From contig JAIRRK010000118.1 in NCBI GenBank assembly GCA_031256015.1, positions 1 through 11,492 on the forward strand: a DNA stretch of 11,492 bases, in the 5' to 3' direction. Made by a program: the position numbers and the translations under genes. The stretch is from Dysgonamonadaceae bacterium. GTDB taxonomy: Bacteria; Bacteroidota; Bacteroidia; Bacteroidales; Azobacteroidaceae. Positions 1-6,334 of the stretch are shown piece by piece. The first letter of the stretch is position 1. Every line of letters begins with the position of its first letter. The notes below the pieces were generated by a model. It saw only the letters and a list, made by a program, of their open reading frames with translations, made no database searches and was not told where the DNA came from.

Positions 1-7
1 GCGATTG

Positions 8-66
8 GTCGGCTAAAATCCGGAGAACTCGCTTCGCTCAAACAGCCCGGATTTTTTAACGCCGAC
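8..66. repeat. Imperfect long hairpin at the left edge
   Basis: Outer arms GTCGGC (8-13) and GCCGAC (61-66) and inner arms AAAATCCGG (15-23) and CCGGATTTT (47-55) are perfect complements and nest in one stem-loop, with a few unpaired bases on the right side. A T-run (52-57) follows the inner stem, so it could also end transcription arriving from the left. The gene to the left lies outside the window. The fold is seen in the sequence; its role as terminator or repeat element is inferred. Confidence 0.55.
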
Positions 67-74
67 TGCATCGA

Positions 75-264
75 GCGGGTACCCCGCCTGCAAAGCCTAG
101 GCCGTAAATTAAGAACTAAAAACTAAGAGATAAGAACTAAGAGATAAACTCGTTTAATGCGGTTTCCTGCGCGGAGCGCAGGCATCTTATTAGCCGTGTG
201 CAAGCGCAGCGCAGCCCACGGAAAGCGAGGACCTCCCCCCACCCATCCCACAGCGTAGCTGTGG
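75..264. repeat. Cluster of short GC-rich palindromes
   Basis: Three small perfect hairpins with 3-base loops occur here: GCGGG-TAC-CCCGC (75-87), CCTGCGC-GGA-GCGCAGG (166-182) and CCACAGC-GTA-GCTGTGG (248-264). A longer, looser pairing of CCGTG with CACGG lies around 193-220. The stretch is much richer in G+C than the coding DNA beside it and has no plausible gene. Reading frames across it are short and biased by the palindromes. It resembles the intergenic repeat mosaics of Bacteroidota genomes, but copy number cannot be seen from one window. Confidence 0.5.
111..148. repeat. 14-bp tandem repeat AACTAAGAGATAAR
   Basis: Two adjacent units, 121-134 and 135-148, share AACTAAGAGATAA and differ only in the last base. 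A partial copy (AAGAACTAAA) precedes them at 111-120. The segment 118-138 also recurs, inverted and with two mismatches, at 691-711 on the far side of the first gene. Confidence 0.7.
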
Positions 265-337
265 CATATCAGGAGCGGAATAAATTCACCGGTAACAAAA
301 TATCTCCAAAAAAAACCGGAATACAAATTATTATCCT

Positions 338-345
338 TACTTTTG
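338..345 (+). promoter_or_regulatory. Bacteroidota-type -7 box (TAnnTTTG)
   Basis: TACTTTTG matches the Bacteroidota housekeeping -7 consensus TAnnTTTG at every fixed position. It lies 40 bases before the ATG at 386, which would give a leader of about 35 bases. No clear TTTG -33 box is seen 19-21 bases upstream. It is the best candidate promoter for the operon from 386 to 6152. Confidence 0.5.
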
Positions 346-385
346 TGGTTCGAAACATGACAGCTTGTCATAAAATTTTGATTTC

Positions 386-685
386 ATGGATAAACCTAAC
401 AACATTCAAATTGAATTAACGGATGAAACAGCTCAAGGAATTTATTCCAATTTGGCTGTCATCGCCCATTCTTCTTCCGAATTTGTCATCGATTTCGTAC
501 GATTGATGCCCGGAGTTCCCAAAGCGAAAGTGAAATCGCGCATCATTTTAACGCCGGAACATGCTAAAAGATTAATGCTGGCTTTGATGGATAATGTAAA
601 AAAATACGAATCCCAAAACGGAGAAATAAAAATTCCGGACAAAGGTTTTAATCCTCCTATCGTGGGGCCTGTGGGAGAAGCTTAA
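386..685 (+). CDS. DUF3467-like small conserved protein
   Basis: This is a 99-residue soluble protein with no signal peptide or membrane segment. It opens with IQIELTDETAQGIYSNLAVI, followed by FVIDFVRLMPG and SRIILTPEHAKRLMLALMDN. I recognise this as the pattern of the DUF3467 family, whose molecular role is unknown to me. From memory, in many Bacteroidota this gene sits just after rpoC, so its place before thrA is unusual. The ATG is 40 bases after a perfect -7 box. The stop is 31 bases before the preferred thrA start, which suggests co-transcription. An inverted repeat (118-138 and 691-711) brackets the gene. Family confidence is good; function is unknown. Confidence 0.85.
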   Translation: MDKPNNIQIELTDETAQGIYSNLAVIAHSSSEFVIDFVRLMPGVPKAKVKSRIILTPEHAKRLMLALMDNVKKYESQNGEIKIPDKGFNPPIVGPVGEA

Positions 686-690
686 TAATT

Positions 691-711
691 ATTTCTTAAC
701 TCTTAGTTTTT
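691..711. repeat. Inverted partner of the 118-138 repeat
   Basis: Read on the minus strand this segment matches 118-138 at 19 of 21 positions (shared core AAAAACTAAGAG, then TAAGAA). It fills most of the gap between the DUF3467-like gene and thrA. It also covers the possible TTG start of thrA at 710, which argues for a later start. Confidence 0.6.
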
Positions 712-715
712 GACA

Positions 716-3157
716 GTGAAAGTAATGAAATTCGGCGGAACTTCGGTCGGTTCCGTAGAGAGTATATTAAAGGTTAAAGAGATTGTCGAATCGGTCAAAG
801 GGCCGGTTATTGTCGTTGTATCGGCTTTGGGCGGAGTGACCGACCAATTGCTGAATATGTCGAACCTCGCAGCTCAAGGAGATTATTCGTATGAAAAAGA
901 ATATAATCAACTGACGACGCGCCATCTGGAATTGATAACTACCTTGATAAACGATTCGGAAAAACGAAACGAATTGTTGAAACAGGTTGCGTTTCGTTTC
1001 GAGGAACTTGACAATATCTTGCGGGGAGTGTTTCTGGTGAAAGACCTTTCTCAAAAAACTTCCGATATAATCGTAAGTTACGGCGAACGTCTGAGTTCTT
1101 TAATTATCTCAAACATATTGGAAGGTGCCGAATTATTCGACGCATGCAGTTTTATCAAAACGGAAAAACAATTCAAAAAACACATAGTCGACTTTGAATT
1201 GACGAACCAACTGATTCGGGAAACATTTGCGAATCTTCCCGACATATCGGTTGTTCCGGGTTTTGTTGCAACGAACAAAAAAACAAACGATATAAGTAAT
1301 TTGGGAAGAGGCGGCTCGGATTATACGGCGTCGATTTTGGCTTCCGCCCTCAATGCCGAAATACTGGAAATATGGACGGATGTGGACGGTTTTATGACTG
1401 CCGACCCGCGAGTTATTTCAACGGCTTATGTAATCAACGAACTGTCGTACTTGGAGGCAATGGAATTAAGTAATTTCGGAGCCAAAGTGATTTACCCTCC
1501 TACTATTTATCCGGTATATCATTCGAATATTCCTGTTTTAATTAAAAACACTTTCAATCCTCAATCGCCCGGAACGTATATTTCAAAGGAGAAAAAACAA
1601 TCGGAAAGAAAAGCCATCATCACGGGAATTTCTTCCATCAAAGATACCTGTTTGATAACCGTTCAAGGGTTGGGAATGGTCGGCGTAATCGGAGTAAATT
1701 ACCGAATTTTCAAAGCCCTTTCGAAAGCCGGAATAAGCGTGTTTATGGTAGCGCAGGCTTCTTCCGAGAATACCACCTCTTTTGCCGTAAAAGACGATGA
1801 CGCCGATTTATCGGTGGAAGTCTTAAAAGAAGAATTTAAATTGGAAATATCGCAAGGAGAAATAAGCGAAATTAAAGCGGAAAAAGGCTTGGCTACCGTG
1901 GCCATGGTAGGAGAAAAAATGAAAAGTACTCCCGGAATCTTAGGGAGATTATTCGGGACATTGGGTCGCAGCGGAATCAATGTAATTGCTTGCGCTCAAG
2001 GAGCGGAACAAACGAATATTTCGTTTGTTATCGAATCGGAATACCTTCGGAAGGCCTTAAACTCGATTCACGATTCCTTCTTCTTGTCGGAATACAAAGT
2101 CTTGAATGTTTTTGTTGTCGGAATCGGAACAATCGGAGGACATTTATTGAATCAGATACATCAGCAACAACAAAAGTTGATGGAGCATAACAGGCTTAAA
2201 ATAAACGTAGTCGGAATTGCAAATTCAAAATACATGCTTCTGGATAGAACCGGCCTTCAATTGGAAAATTACAAACAAAATCTGTTGGAGAAAGGCCGGA
2301 AAGTAAATTCGCAATTGATTCGGGATGAAATCTTGAAAATGAATATCTTTAATTCGGTATTTGTCGATTGTACGGCCAGTTCGGAAATCGGAAACTTGTA
2401 CAAAGATTTTCTTTCACATAACATATCGGTCGTTGCCGCGAACAAAACCGCAGCCTCTTCTTCGTACAAGAACTATACGAACCTGAAAGAAACGGCTCGC
2501 CGGTCCGGAGTGAAGTATTTGTTTGAAACAAATGTCGGAGCCGGATTGCCGATAATCAATACAATGAATGCTCTGACAAACAGCGGAGATAAAATATTGA
2601 AACTTCAAGCCGTTTTATCCGGAACATTGAACTTTATTTTCAATACCTTAAGTCGCGATATTCCGTTGAGCAAAGCAATCGTCATGGCCAAGAATGCCGG
2701 TTTTGCCGAGCCCGACCCCCGCATCGACTTAAGCGGCATGGATGTTGTCCGGAAATTGGTTATTCTTTCGCGAGAAGCGGGTTATGCCGTCGAACAGCAG
2801 GATGTAGTGAAAAATTTGTTTATTCCGGATAACTACTTTCAAGGCTCTTTGGAAGATTTTTGGAATACGATTTCCGAATTGGACGCCGAGTTTGAAGAAA
2901 AACGGAAAAGACTGGAACAGGAAGGTAAAAAATACCGCTTTGTTGCAGAAATGGAAACCGGAAAATGTTCCGTCGGTTTGCAGGAAGTGGATAGAAGTCA
3001 TCCTTTTTACGAACTGGAAGGAAGTAATAATATCATTATGATAACCACCGAGCGATACAACGAATACCCGATGATAATCAAAGGCTACGGTGCCGGAGCA
3101 GATGTTACGGCAGCCGGCGTATTCTCGGATATAATCAGTATCGCCAACATCAGGTAG
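716..3157 (+). CDS. thrA: Bifunctional aspartokinase / homoserine dehydrogenase
   Basis: This fused enzyme makes aspartyl phosphate from aspartate and ATP, and later reduces aspartate semialdehyde to homoserine with NAD(P)H, for threonine and methionine synthesis. From the GTG at 716 it has 813 residues, close to E. coli ThrA (820). The kinase domain shows KFGGTSVG (5-12) and GRGGSDYTA (197-205). Paired ACT regulatory domains lie around 310-455 and suggest end-product feedback. The dehydrogenase begins with the GIGTIG nucleotide loop (469-474), then NVGAGLPI, SGTLNFIFN and GFAEPDPRIDLSGMD (662-676), with the likely catalytic lysine in DVVRKL. GTG gives MKVMKFGG, the usual N-terminus; TTG 710 and ATG 725 are alternatives. 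The next gene starts 30 bases after the stop, so an operon is likely. The usual partners thrC and a phosphoglycerate mutase-like gene are absent here. Confidence 0.95.
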   Translation: MKVMKFGGTSVGSVESILKVKEIVESVKGPVIVVVSALGGVTDQLLNMSNLAAQGDYSYEKEYNQLTTRHLELITTLINDSEKRNELLKQVAFRFEELDNILRGVFLVKDLSQKTSDIIVSYGERLSSLIISNILEGAELFDACSFIKTEKQFKKHIVDFELTNQLIRETFANLPDISVVPGFVATNKKTNDISNLGRGGSDYTASILASALNAEILEIWTDVDGFMTADPRVISTAYVINELSYLEAMELSNFGAKVIYPPTIYPVYHSNIPVLIKNTFNPQSPGTYISKEKKQSERKAIITGISSIKDTCLITVQGLGMVGVIGVNYRIFKALSKAGISVFMVAQASSENTTSFAVKDDDADLSVEVLKEEFKLEISQGEISEIKAEKGLATVAMVGEKMKSTPGILGRLFGTLGRSGINVIACAQGAEQTNISFVIESEYLRKALNSIHDSFFLSEYKVLNVFVVGIGTIGGHLLNQIHQQQQKLMEHNRLKINVVGIANSKYMLLDRTGLQLENYKQNLLEKGRKVNSQLIRDEILKMNIFNSVFVDCTASSEIGNLYKDFLSHNISVVAANKTAASSSYKNYTNLKETARRSGVKYLFETNVGAGLPIINTMNALTNSGDKILKLQAVLSGTLNFIFNTLSRDIPLSKAIVMAKNAGFAEPDPRIDLSGMDVVRKLVILSREAGYAVEQQDVVKNLFIPDNYFQGSLEDFWNTISELDAEFEEKRKRLEQEGKKYRFVAEMETGKCSVGLQEVDRSHPFYELEGSNNIIMITTERYNEYPMIIKGYGAGADVTAAGVFSDIISIANIR

Positions 3158-3187
3158 TAAATACAATGAAATAAATCAAGTTTATAT

Positions 3188-4444
3188 ATGTCCATCGATA
3201 TTCAACAAGTAAAACAACGATTCGGAATCATAGGAAATACGCCGTATCTCAATCGGGAAATCGAGAAAACCATATTGATTGCTCCCACTGATTTAACGGT
3301 GCTGATTACCGGAGAAAGTGGCGTAGGAAAAGAAGTTTTCCCTCAAATCGTACATCAAAACAGCGTGAGAAAACACGGCGTTTATATTGCCGTCAACTGC
3401 GGAGCCATTCCGGAAGGAACCATCGACTCGGAATTATTCGGACACGAGAAAGGCTCGTTTACCGGAGCTTTGGCCGAACGAAAAGGCTATTTCGAAGTCG
3501 CAAACAAAGGAACCATCTTTTTGGATGAAGTAGGCGAACTTCCGTTATCGACTCAGGCCCGTTTGCTGCGTGTTTTGGAATACGGCGAGTTTATCAAAGT
3601 AGGTTCGTCGCAAGTGCAAAAAACCAATGTCCGGATTGTTGCCGCAACGAATGTTGATCTGCTGAAAGCCATTCATAAAGGAAGATTCAGAGAAGACCTT
3701 TATTATCGGTTGAATACCGTTCCGATTACCATCCCTCCGCTTCGTGAAAGAAGAGAGGACATCTATCTGCTGTTCAGAAAATTCGCGGCGGACTTTGCCG
3801 AGAAATACCGGATGCCGGCCATTTCTCTGAATGAAGACGCCAGAGAGGTTTTATTGAAATATCGATGGCCGGGAAACGTAAGAGAACTGAAAAACATTAC
3901 GGAACGAATGTCGATTTTTGAGCAGGAAAGAGAAATCTCCGCCGAGCGACTGAAAACATATCTGTCGACTCCCGATATGGAACAGTTACCCGCATTAATC
4001 TCTTCGGATGCCGATTCTCGTTCTTTCATGAACGAACGGGAAATCCTCTATAAAGTATTATTCGACATGAAAAGAGATATCAATGAATTGAAAAAATTGG
4101 TTCCGGATATGTTGGATAAAAAATCTTCATCCGGAAATTTGGCCGATACAGGGTCCTATCCCTTGGTCCGGCCATACACAACTTCAGTCGATAACGCAGA
4201 TGAGAATGTTGTGTCGGTGCATTATGCCGATGAAGTGTCGGAGGATGCCGGCAAAGAACCGGAACCCGAACCCGAAACGGAAACGGAAAAAGAGGATAAA
4301 ATACTGTCTCTTGAAGAAGTTGAAAAAAGCATGATTATCAAAGCGTTGGAAAGGCATAACGGAAAAAGGAGAAACGCTGCTCAAGATTTGAAAATTTCGG
4401 AGCGAACGTTATATCGCAAGATAAAAGAGTACGGATTAGAATAA
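3188..4444 (+). CDS. Sigma-54-dependent transcriptional activator
   Basis: This is a 418-residue AAA+ activator that would use ATP to open promoters bound by sigma-54 RNA polymerase. Visible motifs are Walker A GESGVGKE (42-49), the sigma-54 contact loop GSFTGA (89-94, Ser where GAFTGA is typical), Walker B TIFLDE (109-114), the arginine-finger region REDLYYRL (168-175), sensor II WPGNVREL (227-234) and a Fis-type helix-turn-helix (about 375-418, RRNAAQDLKISERTLYRKIK). There is no receiver, PAS or GAF domain: the AAA+ module starts almost at residue 14. A linker of about 110 residues (260-372) ends in an acidic PEPEPETETEKED tract. The gene lies 30 bases after thrA and 19 before lptE. The targets are unknown; control of envelope genes is inferred from neighbours only. 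I recall the same sensorless form in other Bacteroidales. Confidence 0.92.
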   Translation: MSIDIQQVKQRFGIIGNTPYLNREIEKTILIAPTDLTVLITGESGVGKEVFPQIVHQNSVRKHGVYIAVNCGAIPEGTIDSELFGHEKGSFTGALAERKGYFEVANKGTIFLDEVGELPLSTQARLLRVLEYGEFIKVGSSQVQKTNVRIVAATNVDLLKAIHKGRFREDLYYRLNTVPITIPPLRERREDIYLLFRKFAADFAEKYRMPAISLNEDAREVLLKYRWPGNVRELKNITERMSIFEQEREISAERLKTYLSTPDMEQLPALISSDADSRSFMNEREILYKVLFDMKRDINELKKLVPDMLDKKSSSGNLADTGSYPLVRPYTTSVDNADENVVSVHYADEVSEDAGKEPEPEPETETEKEDKILSLEEVEKSMIIKALERHNGKRRNAAQDLKISERTLYRKIKEYGLE

Positions 4445-4463
4445 AAATAAAAAACAAATAAGG

Positions 4464-5018
4464 ATGAATCATTTGCCAAATAAAAACCGAAAGAACAGGC
4501 TGAGAAAAACTTTTTTTCAATCTTCGTCCGTTCTTTTCATTGCCGTGTTATTTTATTCCTGTTCGGCTTCCTATTCTTTTCAAGGAGGAAAAATCAATTA
4601 CAACTTAATAAAAACCATTTCGATTTATGATTTTCCGAACAGATCGCCATTGGTTTATCCGACTTTGGAACAAGTATTCAATCAGGAATTGAGAAATAAA
4701 TTTGTTGAACAAACTCGTCTGGTACCTGTTTCCAACGGCGGAGATATTGAAATAGAAGGAGAAATTACCGGCTACAATATGCAGGGAATGGCCGTGAAAG
4801 AAGATGCTTTTGCTTCGAGAACCCGACTCACAATAACCGTGAGAATCAAATATATCAATAATAAAGAAGCCGACAGCGACGTGGAACAAACTTTTTCCGC
4901 TTTTCAGGAATACGACAGTAATGATACTTTGGATCCGACCACACAAGAGAATTTGAACAGGCAAATCGTGGAGGAACTGATTGATATGATTTATAATGCC
5001 ACAGTAGCAAATTGGTAA
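4464..5018 (+). CDS. lptE: LPS-assembly lipoprotein LptE
   Basis: The protein has 184 residues. Its basic N-terminus (KNRKNRLRK), hydrophobic stretch (20-31) and FYSC lipobox place the lipidated cysteine at residue 33. After it comes SASYSFQGGKINYNLIKTIS, the start typical of Bacteroidota LptE, then PTLEQVFNQELRNKF, IEGEITGY and a C-terminal NRQIVEELIDMIYN helix. LptE is an outer-membrane lipoprotein that plugs the LptD barrel and helps insert lipopolysaccharide into the outer leaflet. LptD is not in the window. The gene lies 19 bases after the sigma-54 regulator and 20 before the ATG of the next gene. Length and motifs fit the family. Confidence 0.9.
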   Translation: MNHLPNKNRKNRLRKTFFQSSSVLFIAVLFYSCSASYSFQGGKINYNLIKTISIYDFPNRSPLVYPTLEQVFNQELRNKFVEQTRLVPVSNGGDIEIEGEITGYNMQGMAVKEDAFASRTRLTITVRIKYINNKEADSDVEQTFSAFQEYDSNDTLDPTTQENLNRQIVEELIDMIYNATVANW

Positions 5019-5038
5019 ACTCAATACAATCCAATCTT

Positions 5039-5770
5039 ATGCAAAGCGACCACCGTATAGAATTAATTCCGCCGAAACGTTTTTTCGGTGCCGAAACGTT
5101 AAGTGAATTAGCTGCGTTGACAGAAAATTATCCTTATTTTCAAATAGCTCATATTTTGTATGCTTTGAGCCTGAAAGCAAATAAAGATAACCGTTATTAT
5201 TCCGAATTAAGAAAAGCATCCTGTTATGCCGGCGACCGGAAACAGTTGTTTTACGGAATGAATGAAGGATTTATACCTCCTGAAGACGACAGCGATTCGG
5301 ATGAAACATCTTTCAATTTGATAGATTTTTATCTTTCAACCAATGAAAAGGAAGAAGACAATCTGTCGGAAGAGACTTTATCCGAGATAATTTCGGCTTC
5401 CAATGGTTCGTCGGACTATTTAGCATACAACGCGAATGAAACACAAGATAATCCGCAGGAAAAACCGCTTTTACGGCATCAGGATATAATAGATAAATTC
5501 TTGGAAGAAGATAAAAAATCTCCGATAAGAATTTCCTTGAAAGAGGAACCGGAGGATTGGGAAAGCCCGGCAGAAAAAAGTGAAACCTCGGAGGAAAGTG
5601 ATTCCGGGTCAAAAACTTTAGTGAAAATCTATATCAAACAAAAGAAATACGACAAAGCTCTGGAAATTATCCGAAAATTAAGTTTGCTTTATCCGGAAAA
5701 AAATCGTTACTTTGCAGACCAAATTCAATTTTTGGAAAAAGTAATTATTCATACAAAAAATAAAACATAA
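5039..5770 (+). CDS. Acidic TPR-like protein between lptE and secG
   Basis: The protein has 243 residues from the ATG at 5039. A TTG at 5012 would add nine residues and overlap lptE by 7 bases, but those residues look unconserved. The N-terminal third is helical and rich in aromatics (ENYPYFQIAHILYALSLK, then RKASCYAGDRKQLFYGM). The middle (about 80-185) is very acidic and low in complexity (EDDSDSDE, EKEEDNLSEE), probably disordered. The C-terminus (SKTLVKIYIKQKKYDKALEI, then RKLSLLYPEKNRYFADQI) reads as one tetratricopeptide-like repeat, a protein-binding helix pair. There is no signal peptide, so it is probably cytoplasmic. From memory, genes like this commonly lie between lptE and secG in Bacteroidota. 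The function is not known to me; a scaffold role near the Sec or envelope machinery is a guess from position. Confidence 0.8.
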   Translation: MQSDHRIELIPPKRFFGAETLSELAALTENYPYFQIAHILYALSLKANKDNRYYSELRKASCYAGDRKQLFYGMNEGFIPPEDDSDSDETSFNLIDFYLSTNEKEEDNLSEETLSEIISASNGSSDYLAYNANETQDNPQEKPLLRHQDIIDKFLEEDKKSPIRISLKEEPEDWESPAEKSETSEESDSGSKTLVKIYIKQKKYDKALEIIRKLSLLYPEKNRYFADQIQFLEKVIIHTKNKT

Positions 5771-5774
5771 AAAA

Positions 5775-6152
5775 ATGTATACATTCGTTTCAATTTTGGC
5801 CGTAATTACATCCATCCTTTTGGTGCTTATCGTAATTGTTCAAAATTCAAAAGGAGGAGGTTTAGCTGCCGGTTTTGCTTCATCTAATCAAGTGATGGGC
5901 GTTCGTAAAACAACCGATTTTCTGGAAAAAGCAACTTGGTGGTTGGCCGGAATGTTGGTCGCATTAGCCATTTTGGCAACCATCTTTTTACCGCGTAAAA
6001 AAGAAATACAAGATTCCATTCTTCGGGATGAAATCATCGAGTCGGCACCGATTCAGGATATGAATACAATTGCTCCTTTCGAGGACCCGATTCAAGAAAG
6101 TGCTCCTGCCGGCGAACAACTGCCTCCGATTACCGCTCCTGTGGCAGAATAA
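5775..6152 (+). CDS. secG: Preprotein translocase subunit SecG
   Basis: SecG is a small inner-membrane partner of SecYE that assists SecA-driven export. This one has 125 residues. Membrane segment 1 lies at about 3-22, then the conserved cytoplasmic loop QNSKGGGLAAGF, then membrane segment 2 at about 53-73 (WWLAGMLVALAILATIFL). The tail (76-125) is acidic and proline-rich (IAPFEDPIQESAPAGEQLPP). Such tails are common in Bacteroidota SecG and make it longer than many short SecG proteins. The ATG follows the previous stop after only 4 bases, so translation is probably coupled. An intrinsic terminator stands about 40 bases downstream, marking the end of the operon. Confidence 0.95.
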   Translation: MYTFVSILAVITSILLVLIVIVQNSKGGGLAAGFASSNQVMGVRKTTDFLEKATWWLAGMLVALAILATIFLPRKKEIQDSILRDEIIESAPIQDMNTIAPFEDPIQESAPAGEQLPPITAPVAE

Positions 6153-6193
6153 ATAAGAACAGAAAAAAACATTCTTCTCGATAATTCTATATC

Positions 6194-6234
6194 AATGCAT
6201 CCTGTATGTCGTTTCGTTCAGGATGCATTTTTTT
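6194..6234 (+). terminator. Rho-independent terminator after secG
   Basis: A perfect 11-bp stem pairs 6194-6204 (AATGCATCCTG) with 6219-6229 (CAGGATGCATT). The loop has 14 bases and a run of seven T ends at 6234. An outer 10-bp inverted repeat (6171-6180 with 6245-6254) encloses it. Confidence 0.88.
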
Positions 6235-6293
6235 CCGGGCTTTCCGAGAAGAATTATTCCCGGATTTATCACGAAATTTCAGAGACAAAAAAC

Positions 6294-6301
6294 TACTTTC
6301 G
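6294..6301 (+). promoter_or_regulatory. Possible -7 box for the M3 peptidase gene
   Basis: TACTTTCG matches TAnnTTTG with one mismatch and lies 33 bases before the ATG at 6335. No convincing -33 box is seen. A promoter is needed here because a terminator lies just upstream. Confidence 0.3.
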
Positions 6302-6334
6302 CAAACAGATATTATCGTATAAATTAAAAATAAA

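Noticed and set aside
198..419. Plus-strand reading frame of 73 codons across the palindromic region (and an 82-codon minus frame at 123-371)
   Set aside because: Both run through palindromes and the start of the DUF3467-like gene, show no family features, and would conflict with the promoter box.
710..715. TTG at 710 as the thrA start
   Set aside because: It lies inside the 691-711 repeat and adds two residues before MKVMKFGG, the usual N-terminus.
2729..3166. Minus-strand 145-codon frame inside thrA
   Set aside because: The plus strand here is the conserved homoserine dehydrogenase domain, so the minus frame is an antisense shadow.
5012..5038. TTG start for the TPR-like gene overlapping lptE
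   Set aside because: The ATG at 5039 gives a cleaner start, and the extra nine residues have no visible conservation.
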